Shown piece after piece: positions 35,674 to 43,652 of a stretch of DNA of 64,000 nucleotides. Source of the DNA: Sphingomonas liriopis (GTDB lineage: Bacteria > Pseudomonadota > Alphaproteobacteria > Sphingomonadales > Sphingomonadaceae); the NCBI RefSeq assembly GCF_024211255.1, contig NZ_JAMLDY010000008.1, positions 62,001-126,000 of the forward strand. Reading direction: 5' to 3'. The first letter of the stretch is position 1. Every line of letters begins with the position of its first letter. The translations under genes were made by a program, and so were the position numbers. The notes beneath the pieces are model-generated. The model was not told the DNA's origin, did not search any database, and saw only the letters and a program-made list of their open reading frames with translations.

Positions 35674-36060
35674 ATGAAGAGCCCCCTCCTCCTCTCCGCC
35701 ACCGCCGCGCTGCTCGCGCTGGCGGCCTGCAACTCCCAGCCGGCGCAGCCCGACGTCCTCGATTCCAATCCGGACCCGATGGCGAACGCGCTCGCCAACC
35801 GTGCACCCGTCGAGCTGCCGCCGTCTATCAAGGCGGAAAAGACCTTCCGCTGCAAGGACAACAGCCTGCTCTACGTGACGCTGTTCAACGGCGACAAGCT
35901 TGCCACGGTCAAGACCACGCCGACCGCGACCCCGGTGCGCCTCACCGCCGCCACGGCAGGCGAGCCGCTGACCGCCGAGGGCGGCTGGAAGCTGACCGGC
36001 ACGCCGTCGAACATCACCGTGACGCAGCCGGGCAAGCCGTCGCAGACCTGCAAGTCCTAA
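35674..36060 (+). CDS. Lipoprotein with an MliC-like lysozyme-inhibitor pattern
   Basis: 128 residues. A signal peptide ends in the lipobox LAAC (Cys at about 19), so it is lipid-anchored. The mature part has two cysteines, FRCKDNSLLYVTLF and the final SQTCKS, with short beta-type segments between, the layout of the MliC/PliC inhibitors of C-type lysozyme. The match is by pattern only. A hairpin with a T-rich tail follows the gene. Confidence 0.65.
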   Translation: MKSPLLLSATAALLALAACNSQPAQPDVLDSNPDPMANALANRAPVELPPSIKAEKTFRCKDNSLLYVTLFNGDKLATVKTTPTATPVRLTAATAGEPLTAEGGWKLTGTPSNITVTQPGKPSQTCKS

Positions 36061-36082
36061 GCGACCGTCCTGTCCTGCCAGG

Positions 36083-36116
36083 GGGCCGGTGGAGCGATCC
36101 GCCGGCCCTTTCTCTT
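36083..36116 (+). terminator. Intrinsic terminator after the MliC-like gene
   Basis: GGGCCGG at 36083-36089 pairs with CCGGCCC at 36102-36108, with GGA/TCC extending the stem inward, and TTTCTCTT follows. It separates the lipoprotein gene from the ParA-like gene. Confidence 0.75.
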
Positions 36117-36166
36117 GGGCCCCTGCCGCATTGCCGCGACAGGACGGTGCCAGTACCATCCGCGGC

Positions 36167-36877
36167 ATGGCGACGATCGCGATCTACAGTTCGAAGGGCG
36201 GCGTCGGCAAGACGACACTGGCGGTCAACCTAGCCTGGTGTTCGGCCACGCTGTCGCGGCGCCGCACCGCTCTGTGGGACCTCGATCCGCAGGGCGCGAG
36301 CAGCTGGGTGCTCGGTCGCGAGCCCACGGGCGATCAGGCGCGCGCGATGTTCACCAAGGATGCCAAGGTCACCGACCATGTCCGCCCGACCGCGTCCGCC
36401 AACCTCGACCTGATCCCCGCCGACGCCTCGCTGCGCGACCTCGACCGGCTGCTCCACGACATCGGCAAGCGCCGCCGGCTCGACCGGCTGATCGAGCGGC
36501 TCGGCCAGTACGACCACGTCCTGCTCGACTGCCCGCCGGGCCTGACCGAAACCAGCGAACAGGTGATCCGCGCCGCAGACCTCATCGTGCTGCCGGCGAT
36601 CCCCTCGCCCCTCGCGCAGCGCGCTGCCGACGCGGTCGTCCGCCACCTCGGCGGCAAGGTGCCCGTCCTGCCCGTCCATATGATGGCCGACCGCCGCCGC
36701 CGCCTCCACGCCGACGCGCTCGCCGCCCACCCCGACTGGCCGGTGATCCCGATGGCCAGCGCGATCGAAGCCATGGCCGACCACCGCGCCCCGCTCGCGA
36801 CCTACGCCCCCCGCTCCCCCGCGGTCGCCGCCTTCGCAACGCTATGGACAGCGATCGAACGATGCGTGGCGGCGTAG
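36167..36877 (+). CDS. Orphan ParA-family ATPase
   Basis: 236 residues. Deviant Walker A motif SSKGGVGKTTLA (about 8-19), followed by DLDPQGASSWVL and the Walker B-like HVLLDCPPGL. ParA/MinD ATPases position DNA or protein cargo; no parB, centromere-like repeats or replication gene lie next to it, so it is unlikely to be the chromosomal ParA. The start at 36167 is the first ATG directly before the P-loop domain. Confidence 0.88.
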   Translation: MATIAIYSSKGGVGKTTLAVNLAWCSATLSRRRTALWDLDPQGASSWVLGREPTGDQARAMFTKDAKVTDHVRPTASANLDLIPADASLRDLDRLLHDIGKRRRLDRLIERLGQYDHVLLDCPPGLTETSEQVIRAADLIVLPAIPSPLAQRAADAVVRHLGGKVPVLPVHMMADRRRRLHADALAAHPDWPVIPMASAIEAMADHRAPLATYAPRSPAVAAFATLWTAIERCVAA

Positions 36878-37272
36878 GCGGATCGGGAAGCGAGAAGCGA
36901 ACGGCTCTCGGCCGCGACGGCCTTCCCGTGGGCCCAGACGTGAGGCGTGCGGAGGTGTCATGACGTTTCAGCAGGTAGCCCTCAACGGCGATCGACGGCA
37001 TGACGTCGTTCCTCATACCCCCGACGCTGTCGCGGCGAACGGCTCTGGCGGTCGTGGAACCGGGTCGGTGTGCGGCAGATGGTGCGGGTGATCGCGGTGA
37101 ACGACCACCAGCCCTTTCGCCGCCGCCAATGTGAACTTGCCGCTGTTCGACGACCCCACCATGCAGGTGAGTGGACCCGGTTCGTCGAGCGTCGTCGCGC
37201 AGCATGCCTTCTGCGCCCTGCCAGGGGACCGGATTTCGGAATGTCCGATTGCGGTGGCAGATTCGCGGAAGA
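36878..37272. other. Gene-poor stretch, no recognisable feature
   Basis: 395 bases between the ParA gene and the end of the cupin gene. Open frames on both strands (for example 37013-37327 minus) have no ribosome-binding site or recognisable motif and look accidental. It may contain decayed coding sequence; I see no repeat or RNA. Confidence 0.4.
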
Positions 37273-37956
37273 CTATCGGTCGCGATGACCCGATAGCTGC
37301 CGCTTGCACAGCCCCTTCGGTTGCCAATCGTGGATCAGGGTCGTCGGGGGACGGCTGGCGTCATGCAGGATCAGGGCGAAGCCCTGCCGCGGCGATTTTC
37401 CGATCGCCATCAACAGCATGGGAGGCCCGCCCTTGATAAACAGGCTGTTGCCGGCGCCTCGTCCGACCTTGATGCCGTCGGGCGTTTCCAGGCAGGTGTC
37501 ACCCGTTACGGCGTAGAACGCTTCGGGCCCCGAATGAACGTGCAGCGGCGCGGTCATTCCCGGGGTGAAGACCGACCGCAGATATTCTGCCGCATAATTC
37601 GCCGCTGGCTGCACGGGCAGAGGGCCGATGTCGGACACATGCTCCCCTCCCTTGGGCCGCCACCCTTTCCGCTCCACCGTGAACAGCCAGGTCGATCCGA
37701 ATGCATCGGCCACCGTGCTGGTAGCAACCGCCGCCTTCTCGGCCGCTTCCCTGGTGGCGAATTTATCCAGATGCCAGAATATCCGGCCCGCCGGTAAGGA
37801 CGGTAACTGTTGCCGGGCCAGTAGGCATGCCGGACCGACGTCTTCGTTCCCCGAGCACTGGCGCGTCGTCGCCTGCCCCCAAGCCGTACCGGTCAAGGAG
37901 CAGCCGGCGAGAACGACGAAAAGGCGAGCGCTCTTTTGCATCTTTGCTTTCACCAT
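37273..37956 (-). CDS. Secreted cupin-domain protein
   Basis: 227 residues. A signal peptide ends near TAWGQA; the C-terminal half carries a cupin-like core, FTPGMTAPLHVHSGPEAFYA with two histidines and a glutamate suited to bind a metal, followed by TGDTCLETPDG. The function is unknown. The start could be the Met at 37941 (MQKSARLFVV...). Its surroundings, with non-coding DNA on one side and a frameshifted gene on the other, suggest acquired DNA. Confidence 0.75.
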   Translation of the reverse strand: MVKAKMQKSARLFVVLAGCSLTGTAWGQATTRQCSGNEDVGPACLLARQQLPSLPAGRIFWHLDKFATREAAEKAAVATSTVADAFGSTWLFTVERKGWRPKGGEHVSDIGPLPVQPAANYAAEYLRSVFTPGMTAPLHVHSGPEAFYAVTGDTCLETPDGIKVGRGAGNSLFIKGGPPMLLMAIGKSPRQGFALILHDASRPPTTLIHDWQPKGLCKRQLSGHRDR

Positions 37957-38033
37957 AATGTCCTGTCTTCCATCCTTTACCCACGATCAGGCTTTCGACG
38001 GGCGTCGTCGGAACCGATCGCGAAACGGGAACC

Positions 38034-38499
38034 TCATTGCCAGTAACCGGCCATCAGTTCGGATATCCATTGTGGCTGCCGAACCTCGCCACGAGGCAGG
38101 AATTCGCGCATCACCGGCTCGATGTCGATCACGGAGGTGCCATCGATCGCGTCCAGCCCCTCGACGTGCAGTCGCGGCCCTTCGACATTCAATATCCTGC
38201 AGACCGGTCACGCCGAGCCGATTGGGGCGGTTCTTGCCCCGTTGCGCGAAGATGCCGGTAAGCGGCCAATCGGTCCGGCCCCTTGGATGACGGGCGCCGG
38301 GTTCGATCGCCTCTTCGGGAACGCGGTCGAACATGAAGATGACCTCGGCGTGACTGAAGCCATCCAGACCCGACAGCGCATCGGCACCGAAATCCCTCGC
38401 CTTCAGTTCGATCGTTATCCGGCTGCTGCCCCAATCGTCATCGATGGGGTCTGCCCGGCCGCCCCGCACATACCCCATGGCTGCAATCGTGAACGTCAT
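38034..38499 (-). pseudogene. TrmO/YaeB-like tRNA methyltransferase gene, frameshifted
   Basis: The first part reads SGLDGFSHAEVIFMFD, IEPGARHPRGR, WPLTGIFAQRGKNRPNRLG, clear for the family that N6-methylates t6A37 of some tRNAs with S-adenosylmethionine. One extra base near 38212-38218 shifts the frame. Removing it restores VCRILNVEGPRLHVEGLDAI and IDIEPVMREFLPRG, ending ELMAGYWQ at a TGA at 38034-38036, just where the family ends. Uncorrected, the frame continues to 37987 with an Arg-rich tail. Either a recent inactivation or a base-call error. GGAG lies 6 nt before the ATG. Confidence 0.8.
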
Positions 38500-38716
38500 G
38501 ACCATCTCCGATCGATGCTACTATAAACACGACAGGTCTGCGTTGAGGAGGTGGATCGCTCGCGCCGATCGCCGTTTCTAGTACGAAACCCGGCAATGGG
38601 TTCGTCGTCCCGAACGCGACCTGCACCGATCCTGCACACCGATCTGGCCGAAGGCAGGTTATCCCGTCGTGCCCCGACGCGGTAGGAACGGCCATTCCCC
38701 ACAATGAGGCGGCACC

Positions 38717-39100
38717 ATGATTCACCCGACCACCACCCGCCCCATGTCGCGGCTGAAGATCGCCATGTGGCTGGCCGCCGCCGCGCTGCTGCTCGCCCCG
38801 GCGGTTGCGATGCGTTTCACGACGGAGGTGGTGTGGACCGCGTCGGACTTCGCCTTCGCCGCGATCCTGCTGTTCGGATCGCTGACCGCATTCGAGTTGG
38901 TGTCCCGCCGGACGCCTGCGATGGCGTGGCGGCTGGCGATCGGCGCAACGCTGCTCGGCGCCGTGCTGCTCGTCTGGGTCAATGCCGCGGTCGGCATCGA
39001 CGGGAGCGAGGACAATCCCGTCAACCTGGTCTTCTACGCGATCGCCGCCGCAAGCCTCGTCGTCGCGGGCGTCCTCGCGATCAAGGCACCGCGCCGCTGA
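38717..39100 (+). CDS. Four-helix membrane protein of unknown function
   Basis: 127 residues with about four hydrophobic helices (about 15-32, 42-60, 70-90, 104-122). No family is recognised beyond small integral membrane proteins of this kind in sphingomonads. GAGG at 38706-38709 supports the ATG at 38717. It precedes aat by 54 nt in the same direction and may share its transcript. Confidence 0.7.
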   Translation: MIHPTTTRPMSRLKIAMWLAAAALLLAPAVAMRFTTEVVWTASDFAFAAILLFGSLTAFELVSRRTPAMAWRLAIGATLLGAVLLVWVNAAVGIDGSEDNPVNLVFYAIAAASLVVAGVLAIKAPRR

Positions 39101-39154
39101 CGACGGCCCGGGCGGCTTGCCATCGCCCCCGCCAGCCGCCACCTTGGGGGCGCG

Positions 39155-39898
39155 ATGGAGATGCTCGACCCGCAACTCGTGCTCGGCGCTTATGCGATCG
39201 GCGTGTTCCCGATGGCCGACGACCGCGAGGCGGACAGCGTCTATTGGGTCGAGCCGCGGACGCGCGCGATCCTGCCGCTCGAGGGATTCCGGCTGACGAC
39301 CTCGCTGCGCAAGACGATCGCACGCGACCGTTTCCGCGTCACCGCCGACACCGCGTTCGAACGGATGATCGCGCTGTGCGCGGAAAGCGCCGCGGATCGC
39401 CCGGAAACTTGGATCAACGGCGGGATCGAGCGCGCGTTCACCGCGCTTCACCACCTCGGCTTCGCGCATTCGATCGAATGCTGGGACGGCGACGAGCTCG
39501 TCGGCGGGCTCTACGGCCTCGCGCTGGGGCGCGCCTTCTTCGGCGAATCGATGGTCAGCCGCCGTACCGACGCATCGAAGGTCGCGCTCGCCTGGCTGAT
39601 CGCGCGGCTCAAGGCGGGCGGCTTCACGCTGCTCGACTGCCAGTTCATGACCGATCACCTCGCCTCGCTGGGCGCGGTGGAGATCGGCCGGGCCGATTAT
39701 TGCGCGTTGCTGGCGGGTGCGCTCGCCGGAGGACCCGAGGGTGCGACCGGCTCGTCCGCCTCGGGCGCGGCGTCATCGGTGGTCTCGGGCGACTTCTTCG
39801 CGCTCGACCGGCTGCCGCCCTCCGCCCCGCCGAGCGAGGTCGTGTCGGGGCCGGTCGCCGGCCAGGACATCGTGCAGATCTTGGTCCACACGTCGTAG
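39155..39898 (+). CDS. aat: Leucyl/phenylalanyl-tRNA--protein transferase
   Basis: 247 residues. Transfers Leu or Phe from tRNA to proteins with N-terminal Lys or Arg, marking them for ClpS/ClpAP. YAIGVFPMADD, WVEPRTRAILPL, GGLYGLALGRAFFGESMVSR and LLDCQFMTDHLASLGA are diagnostic. The C-terminal 40 residues are coded opposite the last codons of the convergent DUF2155 gene, a 202-bp antisense overlap. The ending QILVHTS resembles Aat ends in related genera. Confidence 0.95.
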   Translation: MEMLDPQLVLGAYAIGVFPMADDREADSVYWVEPRTRAILPLEGFRLTTSLRKTIARDRFRVTADTAFERMIALCAESAADRPETWINGGIERAFTALHHLGFAHSIECWDGDELVGGLYGLALGRAFFGESMVSRRTDASKVALAWLIARLKAGGFTLLDCQFMTDHLASLGAVEIGRADYCALLAGALAGGPEGATGSSASGAASSVVSGDFFALDRLPPSAPPSEVVSGPVAGQDIVQILVHTS

Positions 39899-40371
39899 AC
39901 CGGGTGCTGGACGACGTTGAGGCCCGGCCGCTCCCTGAACAGCCAGCCCGAGAACGCCCGCCGCCAATGCCGGTCGCTGCCCCGTACGTCGAGCTGGACG
40001 AAGGCGCCGGTCAGCTGGTCCTGTTCCCACGGCGCGGTATGTTCGCACGCGCGCAGGCGGATGATCGCATCGCCGATCCGCACCGCCTGCCCCGGCTTCA
40101 GCGTCACGTCGCGGCTGACGCCGTTGCGCTTGTTGAGCAGGCCGACGACCGCCACCCGCTCCGCCATCGGCGTGCCGCCGGTCGGCAGCGCGACGTCGGA
40201 CGCGGCGACCGTCTCGATCGTCTGGCTGCGGGCATCGTCGACCGGCGCGATCTCCTGCGCCGCGACCACCGGCGTCGCCGTCGTCGTGCGGTGCCCGGCG
40301 CGATAGCCGAACACCCCGGCCAGCCCCAGCGCCACCAGCAGGACGCCGGCGGCGAGCCAGCGTCTCGTCAC
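39697..40371 (-). CDS. DUF2155 protein
   Basis: 224 residues: an N-terminal membrane or signal helix (about 5-24), a variable stretch, and the DUF2155 core (about 75-165: VGLLNKRNGVSRDVTLKPGQ, LTGAFVQLDVRG, FSGWLFRERPGLNVVQHPVY). The function is unknown; the protein is probably periplasmic. The Ala/Pro/Glu-rich tail overlaps aat on the other strand. The GTG at 40371 overlaps the NDUFA12 stop by 4 nt; an ATG at 40386 is an alternative. Confidence 0.85.
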   Translation of the reverse strand: MTRRWLAAGVLLVALGLAGVFGYRAGHRTTTATPVVAAQEIAPVDDARSQTIETVAASDVALPTGGTPMAERVAVVGLLNKRNGVSRDVTLKPGQAVRIGDAIIRLRACEHTAPWEQDQLTGAFVQLDVRGSDRHWRRAFSGWLFRERPGLNVVQHPVYDVWTKICTMSWPATGPDTTSLGGAEGGSRSSAKKSPETTDDAAPEADEPVAPSGPPASAPASNAQ

Positions 40372-40763
40372 CCTTCGGGGGTCCATGCCTCGTAATCGCC
40401 GGTCGCGGCGGCGCGCTGGCCGCCCTTTTCCAGCGAGCCCGAGGGGCGATAGGCGAGCGGCGTGCCGGTCATGTTGGGCACGCCCGGCTTCTGCCACGCG
40501 CGCGCCGGCGGCATCGCGCGATCGGGCACGTCGTCGATCTGATGGTGCAGCCAGCTGAACCATTCGGGCGGCACCCGGCTGGCGTCGTTGGCGCCGTCGT
40601 AAATCACCCAGCGCCGCTTGCGGCCGCTGCCGTCCTGGCCGCCCTCGTAATAGACGTTGCCGAGCGCGTCGGTCCCCGTCTGCGCCATGCCGCGCAGGCC
40701 ATAGAGCATCGTGCCCCACGACGCGCCGTTCCACCAGGTGAAGGGATTGAGGTTGATGCCCAT
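40368..40763 (-). CDS. NADH:ubiquinone oxidoreductase NDUFA12 (17.2 kDa) family protein
   Basis: 131 residues. Homologue of a supernumerary subunit of mitochondrial complex I that alphaproteobacteria also possess. PFTWWNGASWGTML, DALGNVYYE, RRWVIYDGANDASRVPPEW and WLHHQIDDVP are the conserved core. The start ATG at 40763 follows a short Gly/Lys-rich stretch that is not used. No other nuo genes lie here; the DUF2155 partner downstream is usual. Confidence 0.93.
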   Translation of the reverse strand: MGINLNPFTWWNGASWGTMLYGLRGMAQTGTDALGNVYYEGGQDGSGRKRRWVIYDGANDASRVPPEWFSWLHHQIDDVPDRAMPPARAWQKPGVPNMTGTPLAYRPSGSLEKGGQRAAATGDYEAWTPEG

Positions 40764-41043
40764 GATGCCCCCGCGCTTACCCGTCTCCGCCGCGCCCTTC
40801 AATGGCGGATCGTCGTGGCGGATCTACAAGAAACGTCCGATAGCGGCCCCTCTTGAAATAATGTATGCGGGCATTTCGTCGTGCAGCAGGCGACCACGGC
40901 CACGGGATTCTAAAACCGCCATTTCCCGACAATGCGTGTCGGGTGCGTCGGTGCCGATCCTTCGCACGTCCGCACGCGGGACGAGGCCCCGGAAGCCGTT
41001 CAGCTTCCCGCGTTCCGATCCCGATCGAGACGAGACACTTGGA

Positions 41044-41580
41044 ATGGCCGATCATCTTCACGTCATCACCGGTGGCCCAGGATCGGGCAAGACGAGCCTG
41101 ATCGACGCCCTTGCGGCGGAGGGAGTCCGGCACATGCCGGAGGCCGGCAGGGCGATTATTCAGGATCAGGTGGATATCGGCGGCACCGCCCTGCCATGGA
41201 GCGATCGGGAGGCGTTCGCGGCCTTGATGCTGGCGTGGGAAATGCGATCCTATCGCGAGGCGGCGTGGGCACCCGGTCCCATCGTCTTCGATCGCGGCAT
41301 ACCCGACGTGATCGGCTATCTGCGGTTATGCGGCCTGCCCGTGCCGGCGCCAGCGTTGCGGGCGGCCGAGTTGCGGCGCTACGCGCACACAGTATTCATC
41401 GCACCGCCTTGGCCCGCCATCTTCCGGCGGGACGCCGAGCGCAAGCAGACGCTGGCGGAAGCCGAAGCCACGTACCATGCGATGGTCGATGCCTATTCGG
41501 CTTTGGGCTACGTGCTCGTCCAGCTGCCGTTGGTGCCGGTCATCGATCGGGTCAGGTTCGTTCGTGAACAGATCGCCTGA
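41044..41580 (+). CDS. AAA-type ATPase/kinase of the NadR-like group
   Basis: 178 residues. P-loop VITGGPGSGKTSL at residues 7-19; a Walker B-like segment VFDRGIPDVIGYL. The layout resembles the AAA_28 group, small ATPases or nucleotide kinases of unknown role. The start at 41044 gives the P-loop its usual N-terminal place; the ribosome-binding site is weak. It stands alone between convergent genes, and 280 nt upstream hold no recognisable gene. Confidence 0.8.
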   Translation: MADHLHVITGGPGSGKTSLIDALAAEGVRHMPEAGRAIIQDQVDIGGTALPWSDREAFAALMLAWEMRSYREAAWAPGPIVFDRGIPDVIGYLRLCGLPVPAPALRAAELRRYAHTVFIAPPWPAIFRRDAERKQTLAEAEATYHAMVDAYSALGYVLVQLPLVPVIDRVRFVREQIA

Positions 41581-41827
41581 CGTCTCACGAGTCGATCCGA
41601 TCAGGGTCGGCGGAACCCGACGGCGGCGACCGGCAGAACGTTGCAGATCATCGCCAGCGCCTCGCCGCTCACAGCACCGATTTCCGCTGTCCTATTTGGA
41701 AAAAAGCTGAAAGGCTTTTCCCCAAGCCCCGAGTCGGGCAACGCTCTTTCTCAAGTCCGGCATGCTCGCGCACATACCCGCGTCTGCGTGACTTTTGTGA
41801 CCTTTCGCGAGCCGCAACCGCCGCGCT

Positions 41828-42319
41828 TCACTTCGCCCAGGTCACCTTGTCACCCTCCGCGATCCCCAGTTCCGCCGCGCGTCCGCCGACCAGTTCGAGC
41901 ACCGCGGCGACCGGTTCGCGCGACAGCACGGGGGTTTCGGAGAAGGGCACGGTGTTCTCGGCGATCGTCGCGATCATGCCGTCGGCGCGGATGAACAGGA
42001 TGTCGAGCGGCGTCGGCGTGTTCTTCATCCAGAAGCTCGCCTCGCGCGGCGCCCCGCCCTCCGCGGGATAGGGGTAGAAGAGCATGCCGCCGTCGGGCTT
42101 CAGGTCGGTGCGGTACATCAGCCCCTGCGCCTGCTGCGCCGGCGTCACCGCGCGCTCGACGCGAAAGGCATGGGCCCCGTTGGCGCTGGCGATCGTCAGC
42201 GGCAGCAGCGCGCTGGCCTGCGCCGCAGCGCCATCGCCCGCGCCACCGCCGCCCGAACAGCCGCCGACCGTCGCGACCAGCAGCGCCGCTGCCATCATCC
42301 TCGTCACCGACGCGCTCAC
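41828..42319 (-). CDS. DUF192 lipoprotein
   Basis: 163 residues. Lipobox VGGCSGGG near residue 21; the DUF192 core follows: TPAQQAQGLMYRTDL, REASFWMKNTPTPLDILFI, ENTVPFSETPV, AVLELVGGRAAELGI. The function is unknown. The GTG start has GGGGA 8 nt upstream. It lies 5 nt past the cold-shock gene, a pairing often seen in alphaproteobacteria, so the two are probably co-transcribed. Confidence 0.88.
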   Translation of the reverse strand: MSASVTRMMAAALLVATVGGCSGGGGAGDGAAAQASALLPLTIASANGAHAFRVERAVTPAQQAQGLMYRTDLKPDGGMLFYPYPAEGGAPREASFWMKNTPTPLDILFIRADGMIATIAENTVPFSETPVLSREPVAAVLELVGGRAAELGIAEGDKVTWAK

Positions 42320-42323
42320 CCGT

Positions 42324-42959
42324 TCAATCCCCTTCGACGCTCACCGCCAGCGGCCCCTTGCGCCCCGCGACGATCCGCGCGCGCAGCCGCTGTTCGGGCT
42401 CGATGACGGCAATGCCGGCGCGGCGCAACGTTTCCATATGGACGAACACGTCGCTGCCGTCGCTGTCGCGGACCAGAAAGCCATAGCCCTTCAGCCGGTT
42501 GAACCATTTGACGCTCGCGCCCTCGAACGCGCCCGCGGTATCGATCAGCGCGACCGGATCGACGCGGTCGGGGTTGCGCGGTGGCCGCGGCGCTTCCGCG
42601 ACCGCGTCGCTGAGGTCGATGGCAGTCACCTCGCGCGCCTGATAGCCGCGGCCGCGCTGGACCGACACGGTCTCGACCCGCGCGCCCTCGGGCAGGCTGC
42701 GGCGCCCATGCGGCTGGAGCACCGAGAAATGGATCAGGATATCGCCCAGCGCGGCATCGTCCGCCACCGCGAAGCCGAAGCCGCGGGTGACGTCGAACCA
42801 TTTGACGACCCCGCCGACGACGATCGATCCGTCGTCGTTGGCGTCATCGTCGCGCCCGGCGGCTGGTGCCTGCACCTGCGCGGCGCCCGTGTCGCGACGC
42901 TCGCCGGGCACCACCCCGTCGTCGCGCTCGTCGCCCTCCCGTTGCGGCTCGCTACGCAT
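42324..42959 (-). CDS. Double cold-shock-domain protein
   Basis: 211 residues. A charged N-terminus (1-45) and two cold-shock domains: GGVVKWFDVTRGFGFAVADD (about 50-115) and ASVKWFNRLKGYGFLVRDSD (about 145-205), each with RNP1-like GFGF or GYGF and RNP2-like LIHF or VFVH. Likely a single-stranded nucleic-acid binder acting on RNA structure. Not certain whether it is cold-induced. GTG at 42962 is the alternative start. Confidence 0.92.
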   Translation of the reverse strand: MRSEPQREGDERDDGVVPGERRDTGAAQVQAPAAGRDDDANDDGSIVVGGVVKWFDVTRGFGFAVADDAALGDILIHFSVLQPHGRRSLPEGARVETVSVQRGRGYQAREVTAIDLSDAVAEAPRPPRNPDRVDPVALIDTAGAFEGASVKWFNRLKGYGFLVRDSDGSDVFVHMETLRRAGIAVIEPEQRLRARIVAGRKGPLAVSVEGD

Positions 42960-43023
42960 CACTGCACCCCTGTTGCCGCTACGCTAGCACGGTTCGTCGC
43001 TGCCGCAATTGCGAAAGGATCGT

Positions 43024-43554
43024 TTACTCGATTTCGTCGAGTTCGCCCGGCTCGCGCGCCATGACGATGCGGCGCGACAGGTCCATGCCGTGGCCGGCGC
43101 GCAGCATCGCGGCGAGCTGCCGGTCGCGCACCGCGCGGTCCTGCACCGGTGGGCCGAACGGGCCGATCCGCTTGCGGCGCGCGAAGATCAGCGCCGCCTC
43201 GCCCGCGCGTTCGCGGATCGCGGGCGTCACCTCGGCGCTGTCCGCGGAGGCGACCCGCGCCTGCTGCAGCGCCATCGCCACGCGCCGCGCGCCGAACCCG
43301 CGCCGGGTCAGCGCCGCCGCCTTCGCCTCGGCATAGGATCGATCATCGACATAGCCCAACTCCGCCATCCGCTCGGCGAGGCCATGCGGATCGGCGGGCG
43401 CCCCTTCCCAGCCGCGCTCGCGAATCTTGCGGGTCAGATAATCGGCCAGCTTGCCGCGCGTCGTCGCGAACCGCTCGACATAGCGCAGCGCCAGCCGCTC
43501 GAGTGCGGCGGCGTCCAGCGGCGGCGGCGGGCGGCGTTCCGGCCTCATGGCCAT
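43024..43554 (-). CDS. recX: RecX-family protein
   Basis: 176 residues with the helical repeats of RecX, which modulates RecA filaments: LERLALRYVERFATTRGKLADYL and GLAERMAELGYVDDRSYAEA. The C-terminal repeat is degraded relative to Escherichia coli RecX, as is common in alphaproteobacteria. recA is not adjacent. The ATG at 43548 is an equally possible start. Divergent from the acyl-AMP ligase gene. Confidence 0.82.
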   Translation of the reverse strand: MAMRPERRPPPPLDAAALERLALRYVERFATTRGKLADYLTRKIRERGWEGAPADPHGLAERMAELGYVDDRSYAEAKAAALTRRGFGARRVAMALQQARVASADSAEVTPAIRERAGEAALIFARRKRIGPFGPPVQDRAVRDRQLAAMLRAGHGMDLSRRIVMAREPGELDEIE

Positions 43555-43652
43555 GTTGTTGCCACACTGGCACCGGATTTAGAACGTCGATCGTGCGTTA
43601 TAGCATTATGATGACGATGACCGCGCGTGGCGGTGAGTGAACAGGATTATCG

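Noticed and set aside
37013..37327. A 104-codon minus-strand frame downstream of the cupin gene
   Set aside because: It overlaps the cupin gene in another frame, lacks a ribosome-binding site and shows no motif.
37987..38033. The uncorrected end of the TrmO-like frame as a genuine C-terminus
   Set aside because: After the shift the residues become Arg-rich and unlike the family, while the alternative frame restores the whole family end.
41700..41722. A-rich and T-rich inverted repeat (AAAAGC ... GCTTTT) as a terminator
   Set aside because: It is more than 100 nt past the AAA ATPase stop, its stem is weak, and a T tract exists only on the other strand, where no gene ends.
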